Positions 1 through 10,076 are shown, numbered from the stretch's first letter. The stretch is DNA of 64,000 nt from Microbacterium sp. T32 (GCF_001619615.1 NZ_LQQP01000007.1:52734-116733), one strand, 5' to 3'. The notes: generated from the sequence alone by a model not told the origin. Program-made: numbers and translations.

Positions 1-1450
1 GGTCGAGCAGACGTTCGGCGAGGGCCAGGCGCGTGCGCACGGTGTGCCGATGCACGCCGAGCGCTTGCGCGGTGAGCTCGTGCGAGCAGTCGTGGTCGAG
101 CCACGCGCGGAGCGTCTCGACGAGGCGCGACCCCTCGGCCGCGTCGTGGGAGGTGAGGGGGGCGAGTTCGGCGGCCGCGAGCGTCGGGGCGTCGGGCCCG
201 AGCGCGGACAGGACTCCGGATGCCGCGACCTCGCCGAACGTCGTCACGGCATCGCGCCCGCGATCCCGGGCGACGCGGGCCTGCTCCACCGCGGCGGCGA
301 AGCGGTCGTACCCGGTGGGTTCGGACACCCCGATCCGGGCGCCGAAGCGCTCCGCCGCTTCCTGGATCGCCTGCCGCTCGTCGGCCGGCACCACGATCAC
401 GACGCCGTCGTCCGCGCGGCCGAAGAACACCGCGCCGCGGCGCTCCTCCGCGCGCAGCTCGAGGAGTTCCGCGAGGCCCCCGCTGCGCGTGGCCGCGGCG
501 TCGGTGAGGGCGACCACGACGGGCGCCGTCGGCAGCGGTCCCCACGCGTCGCGCGCGATGCGGCGCGCGAGCGTCGGATCGTCGGTGAGGAGCGACTGCA
601 GGAGCCCCGCCCGCAACGCGCCGCGGGCCCGGCTGAGTCCCTGGTGCTGCTCGAACGCGAGGCCGGCCATCGCGATGACGGCGGTGACGACGCCCCGACC
701 CTCCTGGTCGAGTTCACCGGCCGCGATCGCGATGACGCCGCGCAGGTGTCCGCCGCGGCCCAGCGTCTGCAGCGTGAACGGGCGGTCGGCGATGCGCAGC
801 GCCGAGGCCGCCCGTGCGCCCCGGCGCAGGACCGTGGCCACCTCGGTGCCGAGCGACGCCGAGGTCGCGGCATCCAGGTCGCCGCTGGGATGCTCGCGGG
901 TGAGTTCACCGGCCGCGTCGTACAGTCCCACCCACGTGCCGAGCTGTCGCGCGAGTTCCGCGAGCGTCGCGCCGAGCCCGTCGGGGCGCAGCGCCGCGAG
1001 GGCGATCGCGCGCTGCGCCGACAGCGCCCACGTGCGGCGGGCGTACGCCTCGGCGGCGATCGCCTCGGCGTTGGCGCGGGCGACCGCGATGAACGGCGTG
1101 CGGTACGGCACCTCGAACAGCGGGAGACCGGCGTCGCGGCAGGCGGTGGCGAGTTCGGGAGGGATGCCGTCGCGCACCACCTCCGTGCCGAACCCGAGGC
1201 CCGCGACGCCCCGCGCAGTGAGTCGCTGGACGTAGTCGACGGCGGACGTCGCCCCCCGCCCCTGGAACTGCGTGCCCGTGGTCAGGAGCACCTGCCCCTC
1301 GGAGAGGAACGGCGTGGGGTCGGCGAGGTCGCTGCTGTGCACCCACCGCACCGGCCGCGCGAGGTCGTCGGGCGCGCCGTTCTCGAGGCGCAGGTGCAGG
1401 TCGGGGCGACGCAGTAGCGCGCCGAGGGTGGGGGTGTCGGTGGCATCCAT
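1..1450 (-). CDS. PucR-family transcriptional regulator, GabR-like (partial, C-terminus off window)
   Basis: The reading frame is open from ATG at 1450 to the left edge, about 483 codons, so the last residues are missing. The N-terminus has the PucR ligand-binding pattern (VRWVHSSDLADPTPFLSEG, then LLTTG). The visible C-terminus is the PucR helix-turn-helix (HELTAQALGVHRHTVRTRL). It is divergent from gabT with about 100 bp between them, and that gap holds an inverted repeat. PucR-type GabR activates gabTD in Corynebacterium glutamicum, so control of the neighbouring putrescine/GABA genes is the natural inference. The effector cannot be read from sequence. Confidence 0.88.
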   Translation of the reverse strand, partial: MDATDTPTLGALLRRPDLHLRLENGAPDDLARPVRWVHSSDLADPTPFLSEGQVLLTTGTQFQGRGATSAVDYVQRLTARGVAGLGFGTEVVRDGIPPELATACRDAGLPLFEVPYRTPFIAVARANAEAIAAEAYARRTWALSAQRAIALAALRPDGLGATLAELARQLGTWVGLYDAAGELTREHPSGDLDAATSASLGTEVATVLRRGARAASALRIADRPFTLQTLGRGGHLRGVIAIAAGELDQEGRGVVTAVIAMAGLAFEQHQGLSRARGALRAGLLQSLLTDDPTLARRIARDAWGPLPTAPVVVALTDAAATRSGGLAELLELRAEERRGAVFFGRADDGVVIVVPADERQAIQEAAERFGARIGVSEPTGYDRFAAAVEQARVARDRGRDAVTTFGEVAASGVLSALGPDAPTLAAAELAPLTSHDAAEGSRLVETLRAWLDHDCSHELTAQALGVHRHTVRTRLALAERLLD

Positions 1451-1468
1451 GGGGCTCCCGCGGAATCC

Positions 1469-1508
1469 GCTGTACGTTTTGTACAGCCGGGTAGGGGAAA
1501 TGTACAGC
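1469..1508. promoter_or_regulatory. Probable PucR operator, inverted repeat plus extra half-site
   Basis: GCTGTAC and GTACAGC form a perfect 7-bp inverted repeat at 1469-1487 with a 5-nt GTTTT spacer, and a third half-site TGTACAGC lies at 1501-1508. The site sits between the divergent pucR-type gene and gabT, where an autoregulated activator would bind. The sequence is seen; the assignment to this regulator is inferred from position. Confidence 0.55.
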
Positions 1509-1552
1509 ACGGAGGGTATCGGGCCGCGGCCGCCTTCCCTACGCTCGCGGAC

Positions 1553-2911
1553 ATGACCGCACCGCACACCGTCACCGCGCCCCCCGTCGGCGGACCCTCG
1601 CTCCCGCAGGAGCGCCGCCTGGTCACGAGCATCCCCGGCCCCCGCTCGCAGGAGCTCCTCGACCGCAAGGCCGCCGCGGTCTCGGCTGGTGTCGGGCACA
1701 CCGTCCCCATCCACGCCGTCGCGGCGGGCGGGGGAGTGGTCGTGGATGCCGACGGCAACTCGCTCATCGACCTCGGTTCCGGCATCGCCGTGACCTCGGT
1801 CGGCAACTCTCACCCGGCCGTCGTCGCCGCCGTGCAGGAGCAGGTCGCCGCGTTCACCCACACGTGCTTCATGGTCTCGCCCTACGACTCGTACGTCTCG
1901 GTGGCGGAGGCCCTCAACCGCCTCACCCCCGGCGACCACGCGAAGAAGAGCGCGCTGTTCAACTCCGGCGCCGAAGCGGTCGAGAACGCGATCAAGATCG
2001 CCCGCAAGCACACCGGCCGTCACGCGGTCGTCGCGTTCGATCACGCCTACCACGGCCGCACCAACCTCACGATGGCGCTGACGGCGAAGCACATGCCGTA
2101 CAAGAGCGGCTTCGGTCCGTTCGCCGCCGAGGTGTACCGCGCGCCGCTGTCCTACCCGTACCGTGACGGCCTGTCCGGCCCCGAGGCGGCGGCCAAGGCC
2201 ATCTCCGTCATGGAGAAGCAGGTCGGTGCCGAGAACCTCGCGGCGGTCATCATCGAACCCATCCAGGGTGAGGGCGGCTTCATCGTCCCCGCCGACGGCT
2301 TCCTCCCGGCGCTGGTCGAGTGGTGCCACGCGAACGGCGTCGTCTTCATCGCCGACGAGGTGCAGTCCGGCTTCGCCCGCACCGGTGCGATGTTCGCGTC
2401 CGAGATCTTCGGCATCGTCCCCGACCTCGTCACCACCGCGAAGGGCATCGCCGGCGGCCTTCCGCTCGCGGCCGTGACCGGCCGCGCCGAGATCATGGAT
2501 GCCACCCACACCGGCGGCCTCGGTGGAACCTACGGCGGCAACCCGATCGCGTGCGCCGCAGCCCTGGCATCCATCGACGCGTTCGAGAACGACGGACTGA
2601 TCGAGCGGGCGCGGGAGATCGGCGAGATCCTCCTGTCGCGCCTCACCGCCCTGCAGAAGAACGACCCGCGCATCGGCGACGTCCGCGGCCACGGCGCGAT
2701 GATCGCCGCCGAGTTCGTCGACCCGGCGACGGGGGCTCCGGATGCCGCTCTGACTTCGGCCGTGGCCAAGGCCGCGATCGCCGAGGGCGTGATCGTGCTC
2801 ACGTGCGGGACCTACGGGAACGTCATCCGGTTCCTCCCGCCGCTGTCCATCGGCGACGATCTGCTCCACGAGGGCCTGGACGTCGTCGCCGGCGCGCTCG
2901 CGCGTCACTGA
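1553..2911 (+). CDS. gabT: 4-aminobutyrate aminotransferase
   Basis: A 452-residue class III PLP aminotransferase that converts GABA and 2-oxoglutarate to succinate semialdehyde and glutamate. The PLP lysine is Lys297 in TTAKGIAGG, and Asp268 in FIADEVQSG is the cofactor-pairing aspartate. NSGAEAVENAIKIAR (residues 137-151) is the phosphate-binding region. Length matches the usual 430-450. The start ATG follows a region with the PucR-type repeat. It is the first gene of a same-strand run with putrescine oxidase, a permease and a semialdehyde dehydrogenase, which fits GABA produced from putrescine. Confidence 0.93.
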   Translation: MTAPHTVTAPPVGGPSLPQERRLVTSIPGPRSQELLDRKAAAVSAGVGHTVPIHAVAAGGGVVVDADGNSLIDLGSGIAVTSVGNSHPAVVAAVQEQVAAFTHTCFMVSPYDSYVSVAEALNRLTPGDHAKKSALFNSGAEAVENAIKIARKHTGRHAVVAFDHAYHGRTNLTMALTAKHMPYKSGFGPFAAEVYRAPLSYPYRDGLSGPEAAAKAISVMEKQVGAENLAAVIIEPIQGEGGFIVPADGFLPALVEWCHANGVVFIADEVQSGFARTGAMFASEIFGIVPDLVTTAKGIAGGLPLAAVTGRAEIMDATHTGGLGGTYGGNPIACAAALASIDAFENDGLIERAREIGEILLSRLTALQKNDPRIGDVRGHGAMIAAEFVDPATGAPDAALTSAVAKAAIAEGVIVLTCGTYGNVIRFLPPLSIGDDLLHEGLDVVAGALARH

Positions 2912-3027
2912 GCAGCACGACTCGAGGGGGCGGCAGGCGACCCGAACGCTCCGCCCCCTCGTCCGCACCATCCGGGTCGCCGACACCGGTCACCGAGGCA
3001 AGTCGCCGAGACAGAAGGAAAGATTCC

Positions 3028-4488
3028 ATGAGCGAGATCACGCGTGACGTCGTCGTCATCGGGGCCGGAGCCGCGGGACTGACCGCAGCGAACGACCTGC
3101 GCAAGGCCGGACTGTCGGTCGTCGTGCTCGAAGCGCGCGACCGCGTCGGCGGCCGGCTGTGGACCGACGTGATCGACGGAGCCATGCTCGAGCTCGGCGG
3201 CCAGTGGGTGTCGCCGGATCAGCAGGCGCTCATCGACACCGTCGCCGACCTCGGCCTGTCGACCTACAGCCGCTACCGCGAGGGCGACAGCGTCTACGTC
3301 GGACCGGACGGGGTCGCGAAGCGCTTCACGGGGGAGATGTTCCCGGTCGCGCCCGAGACCGAGCGCCTCATCGACGAGATCACCGCGCGCCTGGATGCCA
3401 TGGTCGCCGAGATCGACCCGGACAAGCCGTGGGAGCACCCGAACGCCGCCGAGTGGGACAAGATCTCGTGGGACGCGTGGCTCCGCCAGCAGACCGACGA
3501 CGACGAGGCCGTCCGCAACCTCGCCTTCGCCACCGGCTCGGCGATGCTCACCAAGCCCGCGCACACGTTCTCGCTCCTGCAGTCGCTGTTGATGGCGGCA
3601 TCCGCGGGATCGTATTCCCACCTCGTCGACGCCGACTTCATCCTCGACAAGCGCGTCGTCGGCGGACTGCAGCAGGTGCCCGAACTGCTCGCCGAGCGGC
3701 TCGGCGACGACGTCCTGCTGAACCAGCCGGTGCGCCGCATCATCTGGGGCCCCGACGCCGTGGCGGTGGACCGGCCCGCGGATTCCGCGACGGGCAGCCG
3801 GGTCGACGACCTGCGTGCGCTCACGGCGCGGGTCGAGGCCGCGAAGTCCTCCGCCTCGGGCGTCACCGTCATCACCGACGACGTGACGGTCCGCGCCCGC
3901 TTCGCGATCCTGGCCCTGGCCCCGGTGCTGTACCCGCGGATTTCGTTCGAGCCGCCGCTGCCGCGCAAGCAGCACCAGATGCACCAGCACATCTCGATGG
4001 GGTTCGTCATCAAGGTGCACGCCGTCTACGACCGTCCGTTCTGGCGCGAGCAGGGGCTCTCGGGCACCGCGTTCAGCCCGTACGAGCTGTCGCACGAGGC
4101 GTACGACAACACCAACCACGGCGATGAGCGCGGCACGCTCGTCGGGTTCGTGTCCGACCAGAACGCCGACGACCTGTTCCGGCTGAGCGCCGAGGAGCGC
4201 AAGGAGCGCATCCTCGAGTCGCTGTCGCACTACTACGGGCCCGAGGCCAAGAATCCGATCGTCTACTACGAGAGCGACTGGGGCACGGAGGAGTGGACGC
4301 GCGGCGCCTACGCCGCGAGCTTCGACCTCGGCGGCCTCCAGCGCTACGGCGCCGACCTGCGCGAGCCGGTCGGCCCGATCCACCTCGCGTGCAGCGACAT
4401 GGCCGGTGCCGGGTACCAGCACGTCGACGGCGCGATCCGCCAGGGTCACCGCGCGGCCGACGAGATCCTCGATCGCGCACGCGGATGA
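3028..4488 (+). CDS. puo: Putrescine oxidase (flavin amine oxidase)
   Basis: A 486-residue FAD-dependent amine oxidase. The N-terminus carries the Rossmann motif VIGAGAAGLTAA followed by EARDRVGGR and LELGGQWVSPDQ, and the C-terminus has the FAD-contacting segment ACSDMAGAGYQHVDGA. The blocks SAMLTKPAHTFSLLQ and MAASAGSYSHLVD closely resemble remembered putrescine oxidases of Kocuria and Rhodococcus. The reaction would give 4-aminobutanal, ammonia and hydrogen peroxide. I chose ATG 3028 because AGAAGGAAAG lies just upstream; longer in-frame extensions have no homology. It overlaps the next gene by 4 nt. Confidence 0.87.
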   Translation: MSEITRDVVVIGAGAAGLTAANDLRKAGLSVVVLEARDRVGGRLWTDVIDGAMLELGGQWVSPDQQALIDTVADLGLSTYSRYREGDSVYVGPDGVAKRFTGEMFPVAPETERLIDEITARLDAMVAEIDPDKPWEHPNAAEWDKISWDAWLRQQTDDDEAVRNLAFATGSAMLTKPAHTFSLLQSLLMAASAGSYSHLVDADFILDKRVVGGLQQVPELLAERLGDDVLLNQPVRRIIWGPDAVAVDRPADSATGSRVDDLRALTARVEAAKSSASGVTVITDDVTVRARFAILALAPVLYPRISFEPPLPRKQHQMHQHISMGFVIKVHAVYDRPFWREQGLSGTAFSPYELSHEAYDNTNHGDERGTLVGFVSDQNADDLFRLSAEERKERILESLSHYYGPEAKNPIVYYESDWGTEEWTRGAYAASFDLGGLQRYGADLREPVGPIHLACSDMAGAGYQHVDGAIRQGHRAADEILDRARG

Positions 4489-5384
4489 GCGCCCCGGTGG
4501 TCGTGGGCTACACCGCGACCGACGCCGGAGCCGACGCGCTCGCGCTCGGCATCCGGCTGGCTCGGGCGATCCAGGCACCCCTCGAGGTGGTCCTCGTCCT
4601 GCCCGACGACGCCCGGAGCGTCATCACGCCCCCGGATGCCGCCTACGCCCGGCTCGTGCGCGAGCAGGCCGAGCAGTGGCTCCGTGAGGCGGCGACCACG
4701 ATCCGGGATGCCGTGACCCACCGCGAACGGATCCGCCACGCCGATTCGTTCGCGGAGGGTCTCGTGGCCTTCGCCGACGAGATCGGCGCCGGATACATCG
4801 TCGTGGGTGCCGCCAACGGCGGCCTGCGCGGTCGCCATCGCCTGGGCTCGGTCGCCTCCGAACTGCTGCACTCCTCCGACGTGCCCGTCGTCCTCGCCCC
4901 CGAGGGGTCCCGGCGCGTCGATCCCGCCGTGGGGATCAGCCGGGTCACGACCGCGATCGGCAGCAGGCCGGGAGCCGACGTGCTGCGGGAGGAGAGCATC
5001 GCGCTCGCCGCCGCCGCATCCGTGCCCCTGCGTCTGCTCTCGCTCGTCACCGTCGACCTGCCCCCGGGACTCGCCACCGGCGCCATCCGCATCGCGGGCG
5101 CCGCCCATGCCGAGGAGATGCTCTCCCAGGCGCGCACCGAACTGCCCACCGACGTCGCCGCCGAGGTCGTCGTCGCCGACGGCGACAGCATCGAAGAGGC
5201 CGTCCGCGATCTCGCATGGGATCCCGCCGAGCTCGTCATGGTCGGCAGCAGCCGCCTCGCGCAGCCCCGCCGCCTGTTCCTCGGTTCGACCGCGGCGAAG
5301 ATGCTGCACGAACTCCCCGTCCCCCTCGTCGTCGTGCCACGCAGCCGTGCCGACGCCTCCGCCCCGGAAGGATCGCGGCCATGA
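4485..5384 (+). CDS. Universal stress protein, tandem UspA domains
   Basis: 299 residues with two UspA-type halves. The first ends in VVGAANGGLRGRHRLGSVASELLHSSDVPVVLAP and the second in MVGSSRLAQPRRLFLGSTAAKMLHELPVPLVVVP, the usual nucleotide-binding G-x2-G-x9-GS pattern near each C-terminus. It overlaps putrescine oxidase and the permease by 4 nt at each end (ATGA junctions), so the three are translationally coupled. A UspA protein paired with an APC permease is common in actinobacteria, and a regulatory role on transport is possible. The function in this operon is unproven. Confidence 0.9.
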   Translation: MSAPVVVGYTATDAGADALALGIRLARAIQAPLEVVLVLPDDARSVITPPDAAYARLVREQAEQWLREAATTIRDAVTHRERIRHADSFAEGLVAFADEIGAGYIVVGAANGGLRGRHRLGSVASELLHSSDVPVVLAPEGSRRVDPAVGISRVTTAIGSRPGADVLREESIALAAAASVPLRLLSLVTVDLPPGLATGAIRIAGAAHAEEMLSQARTELPTDVAAEVVVADGDSIEEAVRDLAWDPAELVMVGSSRLAQPRRLFLGSTAAKMLHELPVPLVVVPRSRADASAPEGSRP

Positions 5385-6931
5385 CCGCCCCCGCACCCGC
5401 CACCGGCAGCGACGCCGGCGGTCTGTCGAAGAAGGGGTTGAGCGCCGGCACGATCGGCCTGCTCGGCGCCGTCGTCATCGGCATCTCCTGCATCGCCCCC
5501 GCATATACCTTCACCGCCGCGATCGGCCCCACCGTGGGGGCCGTGGGCGTGCAGGTGCCCGCCATCATCCTCGTCGGGTTCATCCCGATGCTCCTCGTCG
5601 CCTTCGGCTACCGCGAGCTCAACAACCGCATGCCCGACTCGGGCACGTCTTTCACCTGGGCCGCGCGCGCCTTCGGGCCGTGGATCGGCTGGATGGCCGG
5701 GTGGGGGCTCATCGCCGCGACCGTCATCGTGCTGTCCAACCTCGCCGGCATCGCGGTGGACTTCCTCTTCCTGCTGATCTCGCAGCTCACGGGCCAGCCG
5801 GACATCGCCGACCTGGCATCCAATCTCCCGATCAACATCGTCGTGTGCCTCCTGTTCGTGCTCGGAGCGACGGTGGTGTCGTACCGCGACATGCAGACGA
5901 CGCAGAAGCTGCAGTACGTTCTCGTGGGCTTCCAGGTGATCGTGCTCGTCGCGTTCGCCGTCGTCGCCGTCGTGCACGTCCTCCGAGGGGATGCCTACGA
6001 CCCGACGCCCTTCGACTGGTCGTGGTTCAACCCGTTCGCGGTGTCGTCCTTCAGCGCGTTCGCGGCGGGGGTGTCGCTGTCGATCTTCATCTTCTGGGGG
6101 TGGGACGTCACCCTGACGATGAACGAGGAGACGAAGGACCCCGAGAGGACGCCCGGGCGCGCGGCGACCATCACGGTCGTGACCATCGTGTCGCTGTACC
6201 TGCTGCTCGCGGTCTCCATGATCATGTTCGCCGGCATCGGCGACGGCGAGTACGGTCTCGGCAACCCCGAGATCCAGGACAACGCCTTCTTCGCGCTCGC
6301 CGGACCCATCCTCGGACCCTTCGCCGCGTTCGTCTCGCTCGCGGTGCTCACCAGCTCGGCATCCTCGCTGCAGTCGACGTTCGTCGGGCCGGCCCGCACA
6401 CTGCTCGCGATGGGCCACTACGGCGCGCTGCCGCCGAAGTTCGCGACGGTCAGCCCGCGGTTCTTCACGCCGGGGTACGCCACGATCGTCTCCGCGATCG
6501 TCGCCGCCGGGTTCTACGCGGTGATGCGCGTCGTCAGCGTCAACGTTCTCTCGGACACGATCCTCACGCTCGGCATCATGATCTGCTTCTACTACGGGCT
6601 GACCGCGTTCGCGTGCGTCTGGTACTTCCGGAAGCAGTGGTTCGACTCCGCGCGCAACGTGTTCTTCACCCTGCTGTTCCCGCTCGTGGGCGGCGTCATC
6701 CTCGCGGTGATCTTCGTCACGACGCTGATCGACAGCATGAACCCCGAGTACGGCAGCGGATCCGAGGTCGGCGGCGTCGGTCTCGTGTTCGTCCTCGGCG
6801 TCACCATCATCGTCCTCGGGGCGGTCATCATGGTGGTGCAGTACTTCCGCAGGCCCGCGTTCTTCCGCGGTGAGACGCTCGCGATCGACGCCCCGGCCAG
6901 CGCGCGTCGGGGCCGCCGCCTCGCCCGATGA
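5381..6931 (+). CDS. APC-family permease, probable putrescine or amino-acid importer
   Basis: A 516-residue integral membrane protein of the amino acid-polyamine-organocation superfamily with about 12 hydrophobic segments. The first helix contains the unwound motif GISCIAPAYTFTAAIGP, and MPDSGTSFTWAARAFGPWIGWMAGW is the family signature around helix 3. The start ATG at 5381 overlaps the stop of the stress protein gene. Lying between putrescine oxidase and semialdehyde dehydrogenase, it most likely brings in putrescine or GABA. Substrate is inferred from context only. Confidence 0.85.
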   Translation: MTAPAPATGSDAGGLSKKGLSAGTIGLLGAVVIGISCIAPAYTFTAAIGPTVGAVGVQVPAIILVGFIPMLLVAFGYRELNNRMPDSGTSFTWAARAFGPWIGWMAGWGLIAATVIVLSNLAGIAVDFLFLLISQLTGQPDIADLASNLPINIVVCLLFVLGATVVSYRDMQTTQKLQYVLVGFQVIVLVAFAVVAVVHVLRGDAYDPTPFDWSWFNPFAVSSFSAFAAGVSLSIFIFWGWDVTLTMNEETKDPERTPGRAATITVVTIVSLYLLLAVSMIMFAGIGDGEYGLGNPEIQDNAFFALAGPILGPFAAFVSLAVLTSSASSLQSTFVGPARTLLAMGHYGALPPKFATVSPRFFTPGYATIVSAIVAAGFYAVMRVVSVNVLSDTILTLGIMICFYYGLTAFACVWYFRKQWFDSARNVFFTLLFPLVGGVILAVIFVTTLIDSMNPEYGSGSEVGGVGLVFVLGVTIIVLGAVIMVVQYFRRPAFFRGETLAIDAPASARRGRRLAR

Positions 6932-6970
6932 CCTCGACATCCACCACGACCACGAAAACGGGAGCCCCAC

Positions 6971-8332
6971 ATGAGTGACTACGCCGTCGTCAACCCCGCC
7001 ACGGGGGAGACCCTCGCCGAGTACGACACCCTGTCCGACGCCGGCGTCGAGGCCGCCCTCGCCGCCGCGCACGACGGCTTCCGCGTCTGGTCGCGGACCG
7101 CCCCTGCTCAGCGCGCCGAGGCCCTGCGCCGCGTGGCCCAGCTGCACCGCGAGCGCCGCGACGACCTCGCCGCGATCATCGTGCGCGAGATGGGCAAGCC
7201 GCTCGAAGCGGCGCTCGGCGAAGTCGACTTCGCCGCCGACATCACCGAGTACTACGCCGACAACATCGACAAGATCACGGGCGACACCCCCATCGACATC
7301 CTCGGCGAGGGCACCGCGGTCATCCGGCGCTCCGCCCTCGGCCCGCTGCTGGGCATCATGCCGTGGAACTTCCCGTACTACCAGGTCGCCCGCTTCGCCG
7401 CGCCGAACCTCGCGGTGGGCAACAGCATCCTCCTCAAGCACGCGCCGCAGTGCCCCGAGTCCGCGGAGGCCCTGCAGCTCATCTACCGCGACGCCGGGCT
7501 CCCCGAGGGGGCGTACGTCAACATCCGCGTCACCAACGACCAGGCCGCCGCGATCATCGCCGACCCGCGCGTGCAGGGCGTCTCGGTGACCGGCTCGGAG
7601 CGCGCCGGTGCCGCCGTCGCCGAGGTCGCCGGCCGCAACCTGAAGAAGGTCGCACTGGAGCTCGGCGGCTCCGACCCGTTCATCCTCCTGTCCACCGACG
7701 ACCTCGACGCGGCCGTGCAGGCGGCGGTCGATGCGCGCCTCGACAACAACGGTCAGTCCTGCAACGGCGCCAAGCGCTTCCTCGTGGTCGACGACCTGTA
7801 CGACGCGTTCCTCGCGAAGTTCACCGCCGCCCTCGGCGAGGCCAAGGTCGGTGACCCGTTCGCCGAGGACACCGTGCTCGGCCCGCTGTCGTCCCTCGCC
7901 GCGGCCGAGCGCCTCGATCAGCAGGTGCAGCGCGCCGTCGCGCAGGGTGCCACGCTCGAGGTCGGCGGGACGCGCGACGGCGCCTTCTACCCCGGCACGG
8001 TCCTCACGGGCGTGACGCGCGACATGGATGCGTACGGCGAGGAGTTCTTCGGCCCCGTCGCGACGGTCTACCGCGTGTCGGGAGAGGACGAGGCCGTGGC
8101 GATCGCGAACGACACCGGCTTCGGCCTCGGGTCGTACGTCTTCACGACGGATGCCGCTCAGGCGGAGCGCATCGCGGAGCGGATCGAGGCCGGGATGGTC
8201 TACGTGAACCTCGTGCTCGCCGACTCGCCGGAGCTGCCGTTCGGCGGCGTGAAGCGCAGCGGCACGGCGCGTGAGATGGGGCTTCTCGCGGCCGACGAGT
8301 TCGTGAACAAGAAGCTGATCCGCATGGCCTGA
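6971..8332 (+). CDS. gabD: Succinate-semialdehyde dehydrogenase, GabD1/YneI-like
   Basis: A 453-residue aldehyde dehydrogenase. Catalytic Cys264 is in [10 protein letters not shown], the general base Glu230 in [11 protein letters not shown], and Asn133 in PWNFP. The short length and the GQSC-xx-AKRF context match the NADP-dependent GabD1 type of actinobacteria and E. coli YneI. It would oxidise succinate semialdehyde from GabT to succinate. No separate 4-aminobutanal dehydrogenase is seen nearby, so this enzyme may also serve that step, or another gene elsewhere does. AACGGGAG upstream of ATG 6971 is a weak ribosome site. Confidence 0.88.
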   Translation: MSDYAVVNPATGETLAEYDTLSDAGVEAALAAAHDGFRVWSRTAPAQRAEALRRVAQLHRERRDDLAAIIVREMGKPLEAALGEVDFAADITEYYADNIDKITGDTPIDILGEGTAVIRRSALGPLLGIMPWNFPYYQVARFAAPNLAVGNSILLKHAPQCPESAEALQLIYRDAGLPEGAYVNIRVTNDQAAAIIADPRVQGVSVTGSERAGAAVAEVAGRNLKKVALELGGSDPFILLSTDDLDAAVQAAVDARLDNNGQSCNGAKRFLVVDDLYDAFLAKFTAALGEAKVGDPFAEDTVLGPLSSLAAAERLDQQVQRAVAQGATLEVGGTRDGAFYPGTVLTGVTRDMDAYGEEFFGPVATVYRVSGEDEAVAIANDTGFGLGSYVFTTDAAQAERIAERIEAGMVYVNLVLADSPELPFGGVKRSGTAREMGLLAADEFVNKKLIRMA

Positions 8333-8341
8333 GTCGTGCCC

Positions 8342-8373
8342 GTCCCCCGGCGCGGTTCGCCACGTCGGGGGAC
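8342..8373 (+). terminator. Hairpin downstream of gabD
   Basis: GTCCCCCG (8342-8349) pairs with CGGGGGAC (8366-8373), an 8-bp stem just after the gabD stop and before the tRNA promoter. There is no clear U tract, so it is a probable rather than certain terminator. Confidence 0.5.
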
Positions 8374-8379
8374 ATGGCA

Positions 8380-8385
8380 TAGACT
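8380..8385 (+). promoter_or_regulatory. Putative -10 box for tRNA-Trp/secE
   Basis: TAGACT lies about 120 nt before tRNA-Trp, directly after the hairpin that closes the gabD operon. The -35 region (around 8357) is poor. The 120-nt stretch between it and the tRNA can pair CTTTCGCC near 8412 with GGCGAAAG near 8460; no gene is seen there. Confidence 0.4.
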
Positions 8386-8504
8386 GGGGAGTGCAGTCGA
8401 AATCTGCATTCTTTCGCCGTGCCCCGCGCACAGGCGGCATCCCTCCCCGAGAGATTCCTGGCGAAAGTGTGTCGGTTTCGCATCCCGGGCCCTCCGCGGG
8501 CCTT

Positions 8505-8577
<73 letters not shown>

Positions 8578-8620
8578 CGCACAGCGCACGCTGGCAACGA
8601 GAAACGACCTAGGTGGTTCG

Positions 8621-8896
8621 ATGACGCAGGACGAGGCGAGGGGCGAGATCGTCGCAGAACGCGGCGCGCCCCGCGAGAAGAAGCTCAACTTCTTCGCGCG
8701 GATCGCTCTTTTCATCCGTCAGGTCATCGCGGAACTGCGCAAGGTCGTCACGCCCACGCGGCAGGAACTGGTCAAGTTCACGGCCGTGGTCCTCGGGTTC
8801 GTCGTCGTGATGATGGCTCTCGTGTACGGCCTCGACGTGCTGTTCGTGTGGCTGACTACCGCCGTGTTCGGCATCCCCGGCGCCGCCGGCGCCTGA
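8621..8896 (+). CDS. secE: Preprotein translocase subunit SecE
   Basis: 91 residues. A basic amphipathic segment ([27 protein letters not shown]) precedes a single membrane helix ([25 protein letters not shown]), the conserved minimal SecE layout. It is the small stabilising subunit of the SecYEG channel in the cytoplasmic membrane. It lies between tRNA-Trp and nusG, the usual order. Confidence 0.96.
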   Translation: MTQDEARGEIVAERGAPREKKLNFFARIALFIRQVIAELRKVVTPTRQELVKFTAVVLGFVVVMMALVYGLDVLFVWLTTAVFGIPGAAGA

Positions 8897-8957
8897 CCGG
8901 CGCTTCGGCGGACGCGCGGCCCCACGAGCGGCCGCCCCAGAACGGAAGAGATCACCA

Positions 8958-10076
8958 GTGTCTGAAAGATATGTCGACGACGCCGATTGGGCGCCCACGG
9001 CCGAGCAGTCCAGCGAGGACGACGAGGCCCAGGAGGGCGACGTCCTGGCGTCCCAGGAGCACGCGTCCGACGCGGCCGAGCACAGCGCCATCCACATCGT
9101 CGACGACGAGGACGATGACGACGACGAGCTCGACGACATCGACATCACCGACCCGGAGGCCGACGCCATCGTGAACGACGCACTCGAGATCGACGAGGCC
9201 AGCGAGGCCGAGGCCGCCGCCGAGGTGCTCAACGACTCCCTCGCCGAGGAAGCCGCCGAAGAGGCTGCGGAGCTCGCCGATGAGGTCACTCCCTACGACG
9301 GCCCCGACATCAACGGCGAGCCCGACGCGCCCGTTCTCGACGAGGACTTCGTCGAGGAGGTCTCCGCCGCCGCCGGTGTGGTCGACGAGGTCGAGGCATC
9401 CGTTTTCCCCGCCGACGCGGCGGAAGACGAGGACGCCGTCGACGACGAAGACCTCGACCCGTACGAGGCGTTCCGCGCCGAGCTCCGGTCGCTCCCCGGC
9501 AAGTGGTACGTCATCCACTCCTACGCCGGCTTCGAACGCAAGGTGAAGGCCAACATCGAGCAGCGCAAGTCGACGCTTGAGGTCGAGGACGACATCTACC
9601 AGGTCGAGGTCCCGATGGAGGACGTCGTCGAGATCAAGAACGGCCAGCGCAAGATGGTCACGCGCGTGCGCATCCCGGGCTACGTGCTCGTGCGCATGGA
9701 CCTCAACGAAGACACCTGGTCGGTCGTGCGTCACACGCCCGGCGTCACCGGCTTCGTGGGCAACGCCCACAACCCCACGCCGTTGCGCTTCGACGAGGCG
9801 TTCAACATGCTGAAGAGCCTCGTCGAGGTCAAGGAGTCCGCTCCGGCCAAGGGCGGCGCCGCGAAGGGGGCTCCCGTCGCGCAGCGCGTCATCCCCGCCG
9901 AGGTCGACTTCGAGACCGGCGAGACCATCACGATCAAGGAAGGCTCGTTCGCGGGCCTGCCCGGCACGATCAGCGAGATCAAGCCCGAGAGCGGCAAGCT
10001 CACGGTGCTCGTGTCGCTCTTCGAGCGCGAGACCCCGGTCGAGCTGTCGTTCGACCAGGTCACCAAGATGCTCTGA
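8958..10076 (+). CDS. nusG: Transcription termination/antitermination factor NusG
   Basis: 372 residues. The first 165 or so are an acidic, Glu/Asp/Ala-rich tail, as in other actinobacterial NusG proteins; the core follows with the NGN domain ([22 protein letters not shown], then [24 protein letters not shown]) and a C-terminal KOW domain ([21 protein letters not shown]). The GTG start at 8958 is preceded by GGAAGAG. Its product links RNA polymerase to Rho and to the ribosome. A strong hairpin follows the stop. Confidence 0.96.
   Translation: MSERYVDDADWAPTAEQSSEDDEAQEGDVLASQEHASDAAEHSAIHIVDDEDDDDDELDDIDITDPEADAIVNDALEIDEASEAEAAAEVLNDSLAEEAAEEAAELADEVTPYDGPDINGEPDAPVLDEDFVEEVSAAAGVVDEVEASVFPADAAEDEDAVDDEDLDPYEAFRAELRSLPGKWYVIHSYAGFERKVKANIEQRKSTLEVEDDIYQVEVPMEDVVEIKNGQRKMVTRVRIPGYVLVRMDLNEDTWSVVRHTPGVTGFVGNAHNPTPLRFDEAFNMLKSLVEVKESAPAKGGAAKGAPVAQRVIPAEVDFETGETITIKEGSFAGLPGTISEIKPESGKLTVLVSLFERETPVELSFDQVTKML

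Noticed and set aside
33..1417. Long open frames on the plus strand over the first 1.4 kb
   Set aside because: They are shadows of the PucR-type gene on the minus strand, whose translation shows real family motifs.
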